From the NCBI RefSeq assembly GCF_022867795.2, contig NZ_CP107006.1:4712001-4776000 (forward strand): a DNA stretch of 64,000 nucleotides, given 5' to 3'. The DNA comes from Chitinophaga horti. GTDB taxonomy: Bacteria > Bacteroidota > Bacteroidia > Chitinophagales > Chitinophagaceae. Below the pieces are notes generated by a model. It made no database searches. It had not been told where the DNA came from and saw only the letters and a list, made by a program, of their open reading frames with translations. A program made the translations under genes and the position numbers. Within the stretch, counting starts at the first letter, position 1; each line of letters starts with the position of its first letter. Of the stretch, positions 1 to 8,895 are shown one piece after another.

Positions 1-418
1 ATTCAATCTCCCTGGGCGTAAACCGCTTATCACCTCGCACCATTCTCCAGGCACGCTGGTACTCATGGACCAACCGGGCCTCTTTCGCCGATATGTCTTT
101 AATGCGCTTATAATAAGTGATAAGCGATTTGACTTTATGCAGCTCCTGGAAGTATATTTTATACTGGTTACGCTGCTTTTCCGTCCACTCGCTGATTTCG
201 GTGAGCTTAAGCTTGCTCAGGGCGTTTTCCAATACCTTTTGTGCGTTCTGAAGCCAGATCACTTTGTTCTGCTGCCGCTGTACTTGCAGGTCAACTGCCT
301 TAATCACCTTTTTGATGCCGGCTTTAATAATGTCCAGGATCACAATCTGGGCATTGGCCTTTTGCGCCGGAAACCCCACGCAGATCATCAGCATACTTAT
401 AAATAATATTCGTCTCAT
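1..418 (-). CDS. traI: Conjugal transfer protein TraI-like, partial (runs off the left edge)
   Basis: Minus-strand reading frame starting at an ATG at 418 and still open at base 2, so the C-terminus lies outside the window. The first about 24 residues form a signal peptide ending in ANAQ. The rest (139 residues visible) is a charged, helical, coiled-coil-like protein with a motif around KKVIKAVDLQVQR and a Trp-Leu-Gln-Asn-Ala-Gln stretch. I recognise this pattern from proteins annotated TraI in Bacteroidota conjugative elements. These are periplasmic components of the transfer machine, distinct from the F-plasmid TraI relaxase. It is the last visible gene of the minus-strand tra operon, 37 bases after the preceding gene. 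The family name comes from memory of the pattern, and the transfer role is supported by context. Confidence 0.72.
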   Translation of the reverse strand, partial: MRRILFISMLMICVGFPAQKANAQIVILDIIKAGIKKVIKAVDLQVQRQQNKVIWLQNAQKVLENALSKLKLTEISEWTEKQRNQYKIYFQELHKVKSLITYYKRIKDISAKEARLVHEYQRAWRMVRGDKRFTPREIE

Positions 419-455
419 CGCTCTTAACTTTTCAGTCACACATTCTCATTAGTTT

Positions 456-1295
456 TTATAGCCTCCGCCCTTTTACGCGTAAGCTTTTCCGCTCCTGGAG
501 CATTAGTGATCGCAGGTCCGGCGCTTGGGGCAATCCCTGGCCATCAATCCCCACCTGCTTTCTTCTTTCAATTTTACTGGTTAATTCATATTGCACTACA
601 TCAATACCGCCAATGCGCAGGTTTTGATGATTGCGATCCACCCTGAACTGGTAGCTAAGGGTGTCGGTTGCCGGAAACTTCGATGCCGCAATAACAACTA
701 TGGGAAATACATTATCCATCCCTTTTTCAAAAAGGTGCGCATTCTGATACTGAAAAATTTCATCCACGTCAAAGGCTTGCTTGAACCTATTCTGCAGATG
801 GCGAACAACAAAACCGGCATCATTGATCTCTTTCAAGACAAGCTTAAACCGCTCAGGCAGCACTAGCATTTCAGCGTACATTTCTTCGCTCATTTTATTC
901 ACTACCGCTTTTTCCGGCAACTCACCACGCCCGCTATAGTTAAATTCCAGCCTGCTGCGGTCGATTCCGTATTCATCCTTATGACACATGGTCAACTGCC
1001 GAACGAAATACCCTGCCTGATCAAAACCGATCTTCAGCTCAGCAACGTGCTTTTCGCCATTTTTATCGATTGAGGTTACTGATTCAATAATCGTTTCGTC
1101 GAGCGTGTAACCAAAATGTTCGGCCCATCTCATGCAAGTTTCAATGGTCATATATGGCGCTAAATCAGGATCAGGCCTGAACCTGTCACCCACCACAGTG
1201 GCAGAAACGGCGTATCCCCTTTCAACCAGGCGCTGTTGCAGCTCAGCATATTGCTCCTCACGTTTCTCCCGGCTTAATTTAATATCCACTATCAT
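456..1295 (-). CDS. Conserved tra-operon protein of unknown function (279 aa)
   Basis: A 279-residue soluble-looking protein with no signal peptide or obvious membrane segment and a charged N-terminus (VDIKLSREKREEQYAELQQRL). Its ATG overlaps the traG stop by four bases (ATGA at 1292-1295), which suggests translational coupling and a job close to the TraG ATPase. It lies between traG and traI, where Bacteroidota elements often carry poorly described transfer genes. I see no catalytic motif. The C-terminus is basic (LQERKSLRVKGRRL). I do not recognise a named family; membership of the transfer operon is the only functional claim. Confidence 0.75.
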   Translation of the reverse strand: MIVDIKLSREKREEQYAELQQRLVERGYAVSATVVGDRFRPDPDLAPYMTIETCMRWAEHFGYTLDETIIESVTSIDKNGEKHVAELKIGFDQAGYFVRQLTMCHKDEYGIDRSRLEFNYSGRGELPEKAVVNKMSEEMYAEMLVLPERFKLVLKEINDAGFVVRHLQNRFKQAFDVDEIFQYQNAHLFEKGMDNVFPIVVIAASKFPATDTLSYQFRVDRNHQNLRIGGIDVVQYELTSKIERRKQVGIDGQGLPQAPDLRSLMLQERKSLRVKGRRL

Positions 1296-3739
1296 GCCCG
1301 CTTCGCTCTATTTTCCTCCACCATTGCGGCAATGCCGCGTTCCATACCGCCATGCATTGCAGCGAGTTCCAGCACCCTTACGCGCTCTCTGCCCTCTGTC
1401 GTGTAGGCGTAATACTCTTCCGGGCATAATTCGTTCCGGTAGACCATCTGCTGCTGACCACCCAAATCGAAGAATACATCACGATCTTCTTTGTTTACCG
1501 AAAGCAACACGGTCTTCGCCTTTTCCGATAAGCCCAGCGTTTGCTGCAGTTTGTCGAACTTGTTGAGGAACTTGCGCATATCAAAAAGGATTTTGATATC
1601 CGCGTTGTTGATGATTGCATCTTTTATGATCGGGGAATCTACCAGGTCATCCAGCTCCTGGGTAATAACAATAGGAACACCGTTAAATTTGCGGATCGTC
1701 TTAAAGGCATATTTCAGAAATTCTGCCATCCCGCTTTTGGCAATGGCCTTCCAGGCCTCATCAATAATCAGCACCTTGCGTGTGCCTTTTAGCTTGCGCA
1801 TCTTGGAAACAAACTGCTCGACAATGGTCAGTGCGAGGACCGGAAATAATATCGGATGGTCCTTAATGGCGTCCATTTCTATGACGCAAAAGGGTTGATT
1901 TAACACGTCAAGGTTTTCGGTCGCGTTCAGGAGGTAGTCGAACTCTCCACCCCGGTAGTAAGGCCTCAACACATACAGGAAGTTGTCCAGGTCGAAATCC
2001 TTATCTTTTACTTTATGGAACCGGAGTACCTCTGTGTAAGCCCCCTGCAGGTATTCATAAAAAGTATTAAAACATGGAAAAATGTCGGGGTTGGCATCGA
2101 GCTGCTCATAATAACCGCTCAATGCATTGGATAAAGCAACGTATTCGCTCCTGTTATAGTTATCGTTTTCCTGTTTCCACAGCGCTACCAGCAAGGACTT
2201 CAGGCTTTCCCTTTTTTCTGTATCCAGTACAGCTCCATCGCTCAAAAAGAAGGGGTTGAATTTGATGGGATTTTTCTCTTCATAAGTGAAATAATACCCT
2301 CCAACTAGTTCGCAGAGGCCTTTATAACTTCCACCTATATCCACGACGAAACAGTGGGCACCTTGTGCGTACAGGGAATGAGCCAAATGATTAATGGTCA
2401 TGCTTTTGCCGCCTCCGCTAGCCCCGCAGACCAGCATACCCATGTTCGAAGTGACACCTTCCGCACGAGGCTGATCTAATAGGTCCAAATACACTGGGCG
2501 CGAGGATAGGCGGTCACAGAACCGGATGCCCTGATCCGGGCGAACACTCCTGGGCGAACCTTCGCAGTTCAAAAAGCAGGTCGCCTGCTCTAAGAAAGTG
2601 TCGAACGTATCGTTCATCGGAAAATCCGCCGCATTACCCGGAACACCAGCCCAAAAGATTTGTGGCGCACCGATAGTTTCCTCCTTGGCCACCGCGTCCA
2701 TTTGCGCGAAGGCAGTTCCCGCCTGATTGCGGATATCAGTAAGCTGCCCCGCGTCCTCTGACCATACCAGAATATTGAAATGTGCTTTTACCGGCAGGCG
2801 CTGCTGGCCGATCGCCTCATTTAGAAAATCGTTTGTCGCATCCCGACTAATGGCGTTTTCCCGGCTGTATGCTGACAAAGACTGTAAGCGAAGCCTTTTC
2901 CGCTCCAGCTTATGAAGGGTCTTTTGGGCATCTTCAACGAAGATGTACTGATTATAAACGTGGTCGTAGGGAAACAAATGTCCCAGGGGACTGGCAAAGC
3001 CGATGCTGAACTTAGTGCGGTCAGTGCTATACTTTTCGTAATTAATCCGGCTCCCGCAAAGCGAGGGCAGATCGTTAACGTCGCCCAAGGTGTATAACTG
3101 GCAATAACGCTGTCCTATTTTTATCCGGTTACCGAACTCAATGTCGCGTATCATAAGCGGCTCTGCCTGATCAGAAAGCGTCATGTAGCGCTCAATCACG
3201 CCGCGTCCATGCTTATTTCCCGATAAAGACGCATCAGGCAAACGCTCCATCTTCAGATATCCTGACGCAGTCAGGATGCGTTCAAACTGACCGCAGGCAT
3301 CATAAAAATTCTGCAGCAGATCCGGCTTAATGGTTTGCGCAGCAACCAGGTGGCTGCGCAAAAGGTTGCTGAACATTGAGCTCCCTGATTTCCTGTCCTG
3401 GGGCTTCTTGGTAATGAAAATATAGCAGGTATGATCAAGGTAGTTGCGACCTGCGAAATGCCTGGCCGAAGCCTGCTGCAGAAAGGATCCGTCTTTTGAA
3501 GTTTCCGGTTGATACTTCGCCCTCTGAAACCAGTCCTGCTTATGGACCACACACATTTTCGGCAAAACCTTCACCGCCTTTACCCAAGCCTCATGGAGAC
3601 CTTCGTACTGCTCATCTGAAAGGGTAAATATTTCAGGTAACGTTGCCTTAAAACCCACCGTCACATCACCCTGCTTTGACAGGATGCAGTCATGCTCCAC
3701 GTCCATCAATGGAATAATATCTTCCAACCACTTTTCCAT
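1292..3739 (-). CDS. traG: TraG conjugation ATPase (VirB4 family)
   Basis: An 815-residue ATPase that powers the mating apparatus at the inner membrane. The Walker A loop is GASGGGKS at about residues 439-446, and the Walker B is VLIIDEAWKA near residue 650. Residues 10-300 match the N-terminal half of Bacteroidota TraG proteins, including an early D-V-E-H-D-C-I-L-S-K-Q-G-D stretch. The length fits the usual 800-840 residues. The start is the ATG at 3739, about 80 bases after the preceding gene. The 3' end overlaps the next gene by four bases. This is the best-supported marker of the transfer module and, with the relaxase and coupling protein far to the right, shows that the element encodes its own conjugation. 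Confidence 0.95.
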   Translation of the reverse strand: MEKWLEDIIPLMDVEHDCILSKQGDVTVGFKATLPEIFTLSDEQYEGLHEAWVKAVKVLPKMCVVHKQDWFQRAKYQPETSKDGSFLQQASARHFAGRNYLDHTCYIFITKKPQDRKSGSSMFSNLLRSHLVAAQTIKPDLLQNFYDACGQFERILTASGYLKMERLPDASLSGNKHGRGVIERYMTLSDQAEPLMIRDIEFGNRIKIGQRYCQLYTLGDVNDLPSLCGSRINYEKYSTDRTKFSIGFASPLGHLFPYDHVYNQYIFVEDAQKTLHKLERKRLRLQSLSAYSRENAISRDATNDFLNEAIGQQRLPVKAHFNILVWSEDAGQLTDIRNQAGTAFAQMDAVAKEETIGAPQIFWAGVPGNAADFPMNDTFDTFLEQATCFLNCEGSPRSVRPDQGIRFCDRLSSRPVYLDLLDQPRAEGVTSNMGMLVCGASGGGKSMTINHLAHSLYAQGAHCFVVDIGGSYKGLCELVGGYYFTYEEKNPIKFNPFFLSDGAVLDTEKRESLKSLLVALWKQENDNYNRSEYVALSNALSGYYEQLDANPDIFPCFNTFYEYLQGAYTEVLRFHKVKDKDFDLDNFLYVLRPYYRGGEFDYLLNATENLDVLNQPFCVIEMDAIKDHPILFPVLALTIVEQFVSKMRKLKGTRKVLIIDEAWKAIAKSGMAEFLKYAFKTIRKFNGVPIVITQELDDLVDSPIIKDAIINNADIKILFDMRKFLNKFDKLQQTLGLSEKAKTVLLSVNKEDRDVFFDLGGQQQMVYRNELCPEEYYAYTTEGRERVRVLELAAMHGGMERGIAAMVEENRAKRA

Positions 3740-3818
3740 ACTTCACCTTTTTTATTCTAATCAATCGCTCCACTATCTTCCTATCCGCCCTTACCGCCTG
3801 TCACATTCCTAACGATAT

Positions 3819-4607
3819 TCAGGGACGTTTGCCTTTCCGCTTTGTCTTCTCGTATTTCTTCTCCTCCTTCTTGCGTAGAGATTCAAGTTTCGCGGTGATG
3901 TCCATCGGCGGTAGCTTCAACCTCTTGCGGTTTTCATCGATAATCTCCTGCAGCCCGATCTCCTCCCATGGAACCATTCGCGCCACGAATTTTTCCTGTG
4001 GCGGAAGCTGGCGAAAAGCCTCTTTCAAGTCTACATGGTGTTCCCTGCTCCAGCCATAAGGATCAAGTTTCCAGAAAAAGGGGATTTCAATAAGCACTAC
4101 GTCTTTGGGAACATCAATAAGTGTTCTCTCATCGACATACTGGTCCGTAAAGGTTTTGGGATTATAGCAGAACGCGTGCGCCGTGCCGTCGCCGTTTTCC
4201 TGGTTGTCGATATTGTCAAGAGAAATACCCCGAGTGGTAAATACGCCCTTGGGTTCTAAATACCCAGCATTTAAATTGACAAAGAAGTCATGACCTGATA
4301 TGTCCAGAATAGGCTGCGCGCCAAGACGAATCCGCCTTTCGACCAAATCATGGTTTACGATAATATCATAATCGGTCTTAGCCTGAATATCACCAATGGG
4401 AACACCATATTTAGCAGCCATTCCCTCCGGATCTATCCTTACCAAATGAGGTAGATGATGACCATCCACTATATAACCTTCATCGGTATAATCGATTTCG
4501 GAAAACCGCCTTATTTCAGTAGGATTATTTACCTTAATTAGCGCATCCTGCTCGATATCAACATAATATTTATCCGCTCCCAACGTCACTATTTTTCTTT
4601 CCATCAC
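3819..4607 (-). CDS. tra-operon protein, paralogue of 5154-5939 (262 aa)
   Basis: A 262-residue protein without signal peptide or membrane segment, located between traF and traG. Its C-terminal third has hydrophobic strands followed by F-x-W-x-D-P-Y-G-W-S-R and ends in a very basic tail (RKKEEKKYEKTKRKGKRP). The gene on the other side of traF (5154-5939) has the same layout: a V-F-L-P-D-I-R-W-I-D-P-I-G-Y-A-R stretch, an E-x-N-R-K segment and a basic tail. I read the two as diverged paralogues flanking traF. The product probably contacts the mating apparatus or DNA through the basic tail, but that is inference. No catalytic motif is visible. Confidence 0.72.
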   Translation of the reverse strand: MMERKIVTLGADKYYVDIEQDALIKVNNPTEIRRFSEIDYTDEGYIVDGHHLPHLVRIDPEGMAAKYGVPIGDIQAKTDYDIIVNHDLVERRIRLGAQPILDISGHDFFVNLNAGYLEPKGVFTTRGISLDNIDNQENGDGTAHAFCYNPKTFTDQYVDERTLIDVPKDVVLIEIPFFWKLDPYGWSREHHVDLKEAFRQLPPQEKFVARMVPWEEIGLQEIIDENRKRLKLPPMDITAKLESLRKKEEKKYEKTKRKGKRP

Positions 4608-4639
4608 CGCATCCCTTCACTATAAAAAAACCACTAAAA

Positions 4640-4966
4640 TCAACGCCTGGCGGGCGATTCAAAAAGAAACACCTTCCTGCTTTTCACCTTCACCACTTTC
4701 GGCACACCCCGGCGCGCCATTTTTTTCATCAGACCGTGTTCACCATAGGTATTGCTCATCTCGTACAGCTTGTAAGCCAGCCCGGCTCCCAGGCTTAATA
4801 CAATTGCGATGGCCAGCAGGTCATTAAATTTCAAAAAGTACATGATCGCATACAGGATGAGTAAAACAACTATCCCAGCGCCCATAAACCATATGTATTG
4901 TGCCTTCAGGCCTTTAAATTCGATGGATCTGTTGATCCCCTTATTGATTTGATACACACTATTCAT
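4640..4966 (-). CDS. traF: TraF, DUF4133 family conjugation protein
   Basis: A 108-residue inner-membrane protein. The N-terminus (MNSVYQINKGINRSIEFKGL) is the hallmark of DUF4133, followed by two membrane segments at about residues 25-47 and 51-70 and a basic cytoplasmic tail. This family corresponds to the VirB3-like component that pairs with the VirB4 ATPase TraG. I chose the ATG at 4966. A TTG 18 bases upstream would add MIKKGK, but family members start at the MNxxxxINKG motif and an AAGGCAAG ribosome-binding stretch sits just before the ATG. It lies between the two paralogous unknown tra proteins. Confidence 0.88.
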   Translation of the reverse strand: MNSVYQINKGINRSIEFKGLKAQYIWFMGAGIVVLLILYAIMYFLKFNDLLAIAIVLSLGAGLAYKLYEMSNTYGEHGLMKKMARRGVPKVVKVKSRKVFLFESPARR

Positions 4967-5153
4967 CTTGCCTTTTTTTATCAATTGACCATGCTGTTTC
5001 GCTGCGTTATTGACCGGATGCCACGTAGCAACGTGCCGGCGTTAGGTTTTTTATTGAGCGAACGGGTGGAAAGCCCAAATCCAATTACAACAGCCTCAGC
5101 GACCTGACACCCGTCATCCTTCGTTTTACAGGCATGGCCAACATTTTCATCCA

Positions 5154-5939
5154 TCATCTTTTGCGGCTCCGCCTGATAACTTGTTTTTTTGCTGCCTCGA
5201 TCTCTTTTTTGCGGTTAGCTTCAACTACATCTGCAAAGCTCGTCTGGGCAAGCGCCACAGACTTTAGCATCGTCGTGTCCCCTCGCATAGGATACCTCGG
5301 TAAAAGAGCTGTATCCTCCAGACCAGTACTACGCGCATAACCAATCGGATCGATCCACCGGATGTCCGGCAGAAATACCAAAATGATATTGTCCGGCATC
5401 ACACTCGCGCGGAAATCCGGCATAACCGTCTGTCGTGTTGCCAGGTCATAATGAAATGCAGATTTCGCCAGCTCCAGCGGGGATTCACTAAGCCTGCTTT
5501 TTATGGAGATGTCTGCTAACCCCTCTCCGCTGAGCCTCCTATTCTCCCAGTCTACCTGGTATACATTACCCTCTATATTAACCCGTGGCAAGGTACCTTC
5601 CAAGCGTCTTACGATCGCATCATCCACTAGCAATGCGTTTCGGTTTTCTTTATAACTCAGCGCATTTAAAGCATTGAAATCGTCCGCATCCGGCCTGAAA
5701 CTTTTTGATAGAAATTCAGCGGGAAAACGGACAAGGAGCAGCTGGCTTTCCTTATCAACCAGCTCTTTTTTTACCGAGTTGAGTGTTAACGATGCGACTC
5801 CATTTTCAATTTGGATCGCATCAAACGGGATCACCGTATTGGAATCCATAGACCGGATCAGCGTTTCCCGCTCGCGATCGGCGATAAAAAGCGATCCATC
5901 CAGGATAATCCCGTCGTGTTGCAGTTGTTTAGCTTTCAT
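5154..5939 (-). CDS. tra-operon protein, paralogue of 3819-4607 (261 aa)
   Basis: A 261-residue soluble-looking protein located between the lipoprotein gene and traF. The N-terminal half is mixed strand and helix without recognisable motif. The C-terminal third carries I-L-V-F-L-P-D-I-R-W-I-D-P-I-G-Y-A-R, then a linker, then A-D-V-V-E-A-N-R-K-K and a basic tail ending RRSRKR. This architecture matches the 262-residue protein on the other side of traF, so I regard the two as paralogues with little remaining identity. It stops 170 bases before traF begins and starts 14 bases after the lipoprotein gene ends. A structural or accessory role in transfer is likely from context only. Confidence 0.7.
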   Translation of the reverse strand: MKAKQLQHDGIILDGSLFIADRERETLIRSMDSNTVIPFDAIQIENGVASLTLNSVKKELVDKESQLLLVRFPAEFLSKSFRPDADDFNALNALSYKENRNALLVDDAIVRRLEGTLPRVNIEGNVYQVDWENRRLSGEGLADISIKSRLSESPLELAKSAFHYDLATRQTVMPDFRASVMPDNIILVFLPDIRWIDPIGYARSTGLEDTALLPRYPMRGDTTMLKSVALAQTSFADVVEANRKKEIEAAKKQVIRRSRKR

Positions 5940-5952
5940 GGCATCTCCTCAC

Positions 5953-7296
5953 TCAATTACACCACCCCGTATTTGCCGGCGACTTGCCCCTTCGCTCCAC
6001 TACCCCCGGCTGCTGACGCAAATCCTGTCCGAAGCTTCCTGGATTCCTTCCATAACCAACGTACCATTGTCCTGCGCTCCGCGGCAACACCGTCCCCGCA
6101 GCCGCTGCCACATCCAAGGCGTAGTCCGTACAGTTGTAATTCTCCAGATCATAAGTTGGCTTATGCAACAAGGCCTTTAAAATCGCTTCGCTGAATTGCA
6201 CAGGATTCAGCTCGATCGCTAAGCTGACGTTATACTTCCTGCTACTGTCATCGCCGATCGTACTCGGTGCGGTGGTCTTGGTAAAAGGATTGACTTTTTC
6301 ATTGGCAGCAAAGCCCAACGTCCTACGGATCGTTACGCCGTTTAACTGCTGTTCTAACCCTAAAAAAACATGCCCCATAAGCCTGCTCAGGGTAAAGGGA
6401 TTATCGCTCCCAGGTTCCGGTTGATCAACGTAGATGATCAGCCGGCCAGGCTTGGACTGGTTAAAGCAAGACAAGAACTTCAGCAGATCGTTAATCTTAT
6501 TTACCGGTGGCAATAAAATGTCTGATGGTGAAATGTAGCCTGAATGACCGCCACCACCACCGCCACTTCCCGAATTTGCGCCACCAGCTTCTCCTGACCC
6601 CGCACTGCTGTAATCAGAATCATCTGTCCAATACGTGGTTGTCAGGCACTCTGTGTGATGATTTATATTTCCGATACACTCTCCCCTGCCATTTCCGGTG
6701 CAGGAAGTCCATTCATAACAACTGGTCACCGGCAGAAGTAGCGATACACTACTGCCGCTTCCAGCGCCCTTTCCCCCACGGTGCCTAGTCGGCCGGGTTT
6801 GAAATCGCGTTACCCCATCAGCCGGCTGTTTACTGTGAAGCGAATAGTTGAACATCGCAATCAGCTGTGCTGCGCGACCTTTTCCAATCGCGGCATCATT
6901 TTCAGCGTCATCCTGATCTCGAAAAAGTTTAATCCGAAGTACAGAATCCGATTCTACCGCAATAAACCCAGACACCTTTTGTTGATTAGCTTTTGAAAGC
7001 GGAACCAGGCAAATAAGGGTTTCTCCCCTTGTGCCGGTAAGTGCGCTGCCCCACCTGGCTAGTCCCATTGACCGTTCAAGCTGGCACAAATAGGTCTGGC
7101 CGTTATGATCAGCACGGAGGCGTGCAACAGCCTGATTGACCAGCGGGTCATCGTATGAAATTTCATTATCAATGTTTCCTGTGGCAGGGGCTTGTTTTTC
7201 ACAGGAGTGTAACCCTGCGATAAACAAACCGGTTAAAACCATCACTGCTGCCAGCGCGGCGGATTTTCGACATCCGCAAAACTCAAACTTCCTCAT
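5953..7296 (-). CDS. Lipoprotein in the tra operon, possible permuted NlpC/P60-like hydrolase
   Basis: A 447-residue protein with a lipoprotein signal: hydrophobic stretch to residue 29 and lipobox L-H-S-C with the lipid-bearing Cys at 32. A low-complexity Gly/Ser linker (about residues 230-255) separates two domains. The C-terminal domain has G-H-V-F-L-G-L-E (His 309) and about 80 residues later N-C-T-D-Y-A-L-D (Cys 389). A His before an NC(T/S)xY(A/V) motif is what circularly permuted NlpC/P60 or LRAT-like papain-fold hydrolases show, so a cell-wall or amide hydrolase is possible. I chose the ATG at 7296, preceded by GAGGAGAGAGGAT; a TTG 15 bases upstream gives a worse start. The catalytic assignment is tentative; the lipoprotein call is strong. 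Confidence 0.75.
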   Translation of the reverse strand: MRKFEFCGCRKSAALAAVMVLTGLFIAGLHSCEKQAPATGNIDNEISYDDPLVNQAVARLRADHNGQTYLCQLERSMGLARWGSALTGTRGETLICLVPLSKANQQKVSGFIAVESDSVLRIKLFRDQDDAENDAAIGKGRAAQLIAMFNYSLHSKQPADGVTRFQTRPTRHRGGKGAGSGSSVSLLLPVTSCYEWTSCTGNGRGECIGNINHHTECLTTTYWTDDSDYSSAGSGEAGGANSGSGGGGGGHSGYISPSDILLPPVNKINDLLKFLSCFNQSKPGRLIIYVDQPEPGSDNPFTLSRLMGHVFLGLEQQLNGVTIRRTLGFAANEKVNPFTKTTAPSTIGDDSSRKYNVSLAIELNPVQFSEAILKALLHKPTYDLENYNCTDYALDVAAAAGTVLPRSAGQWYVGYGRNPGSFGQDLRQQPGVVERRGKSPANTGWCN

Positions 7297-7440
7297 ATCC
7301 TCTCTCCTCAAAAAATTATGCTATAAAAACTTGTGCATTTCCACCAGCTGTAGAAAAAAAATGGCCCCGCCGCAGGTGTCCCATCTCACCCATCAACCTC
7401 AACCCGCAAGCGGGAACCATTCCTCCTCTCCTACATCTAC

Positions 7441-7764
7441 CTAGCCTGTTATTCCGAAAAATGACCTGATGATGGTTGCCACCACCACTAAAAAAATGCA
7501 ACTTCCAAACCATGCGGCTGCAACCTTACTGGTATCCTGATCGCCGGAGTTCCATTTCTGATAAACCTTTACTGCGCCAATCAATCCCAGAATCGCACCC
7601 ACAGCATACATTAAATTGGTGCCATCGGTAAAGTAACCCCTCACCTGGGTATTGGCTGCCTGAATACCAGCCTTTCCATCCTGTGCATACCCTGCCACCT
7701 TCACTCCCAGCAACACAACCGCGATCGCAGCTGTCCTGCAAACTTTTACCACTCTCTTCCTCAT
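7441..7764 (-). CDS. traE: TraE, DUF4134 family conjugation protein
   Basis: A 107-residue protein with a cleavable signal peptide (about residues 1-27, ending GYAQ), a short soluble stretch containing G-I-Q-A-A-N-T-Q-V-R-G-Y-F, then two membrane segments (about 50-66 and 84-103) around a K-V-Y-Q-K-W-N-S-G-D-Q-D loop. This is the DUF4134 pattern, the VirB2-like small membrane or pilin-like component of Bacteroidota conjugation systems. The length is typical. It is separated from the following lipoprotein gene by about 145 bases and from the upstream 167-residue protein by about 315 bases, so it may have its own promoter. Confidence 0.9.
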   Translation of the reverse strand: MRKRVVKVCRTAAIAVVLLGVKVAGYAQDGKAGIQAANTQVRGYFTDGTNLMYAVGAILGLIGAVKVYQKWNSGDQDTSKVAAAWFGSCIFLVVVATIIRSFFGITG

Positions 7765-8080
7765 TTCCTATCTCACTTAAAGTTTACACTCGCCCTCATC
7801 CAGACTCTGCGTCTCCCTGCCAATGGCAGGGAGCGAGAGTCCCTCCCTCTTGCGCGCACCATCCCATCCATTGCGTCATAGCGCCGTGCCGCGGGGAAAA
7901 TCTGAAGGGGCACTGCCACCAAAACCAATCATACCAAACCAACCCGGCAGTACGCCCTCCATCTATCTTTTTGGCTATCTCTCCAGGTTAGCCTATTATC
8001 TTTTCCAGAAATTGACCGGCACCGGACGCCATCCCTCTCCTCGCATCTCATCCCTACTTCAATCCGGTGCGGTCAATATT

Positions 8081-8584
8081 TTATTTAGTCCACAGCAGAT
8101 CCACTTCTTCCTCGGTCAATCGTACGTTGCCCCTGGATTCGGATTCGCTGACAATAAATTCGTTAATAGCGCCGCGAAACGCCGGACTACCCAGCTGAAA
8201 ATGACTTGAAAAAAGCTGCTGTAAACCCTGTAGCAATTCAGCTTTGGTAACCTGATTAATCTGCCCACGGGTAATTAAGTCTTTCGCCTCGCCCATTAGC
8301 AATTCTGCATCATTGAGATTGCTACCAGCTACCGCGACTTCTGCATGCGTGTAGGCATCGGGGGCAGACTGTATCGAATCAACACCGTGTGGCGGCCATT
8401 TTTTTCGGCCAAACAGGTTCTCAATTTCTTTGGGATAATATCGCAGGGCAACAAATGCGTAATACAGCAGGCCGCCGATTGAAACAATTTTAAGGTAATC
8501 CATCCAGGTGTAAGCAGAAAACATAATCCACAATTTTTTAGGTTCAACAATCCTGTTCAGCTGCATCTCCCGGCGAACTGACAA
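8081..8584 (-). CDS. Small membrane-anchored tra-region protein (167 aa)
   Basis: A protein with one hydrophobic segment (about residues 30-47, around YLKIVSIGGLLYYAFVALRY) followed by an acidic cytoplasmic or periplasmic domain ending in E-E-E-V-D-L-L-W-T-K. Two starts are possible: the ATG at 8584, or an ATG at 8524 (MFSAYTWMDYL) that places the membrane segment right at the N-terminus. I keep the longer form. Its place directly upstream of traE suggests it belongs to the transfer module. I do not recognise the family. The C-terminal domain has no Cys and no catalytic signature. Confidence 0.62.
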   Translation of the reverse strand: MSVRREMQLNRIVEPKKLWIMFSAYTWMDYLKIVSIGGLLYYAFVALRYYPKEIENLFGRKKWPPHGVDSIQSAPDAYTHAEVAVAGSNLNDAELLMGEAKDLITRGQINQVTKAELLQGLQQLFSSHFQLGSPAFRGAINEFIVSESESRGNVRLTEEEVDLLWTK

Positions 8585-8895
8585 TACAAAATTGTTGGAT
8601 TACGAGACCCCGTGAAAGGACAATTGCAGGTACAGAAATGTTGCTCCCCCTTGTTCCTCCTGACAACCAAGGAATTGAAGAAACAAACTGCAATAAAAAA
8701 GTTACTACCAAAGGAAGGAGCAATTGAACCATATTTACGCTGAGAACAAAGGGTCTTCAATTCTAGCTAAGCTTGGCGTAAATAAGTATTGGGGAGCAGT
8801 AATAATGATATGGAATTATTAGTACTTTGGTTGACAAGGGTAATCGCTAGCTGTTGCCGGCTTGTGAATGGCCGAGCAGAGTAAATTACAAAACG
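8585..8895. other. 311-base gap without a supported gene
   Basis: Overlapping minus-strand frames of about 60-67 codons exist here, but they are rich in Cys and Ser, show no family pattern and have no convincing ribosome-binding site. It probably holds the promoter and leader of the tra genes to the left. I found no strong hairpin or promoter match in it. Confidence 0.4.

Noticed and set aside
8544-8760. Two overlapping short minus-strand frames in the gap before traE's upstream gene
   Set aside because: No ribosome-binding site, no family pattern, and composition unlike the neighbours.
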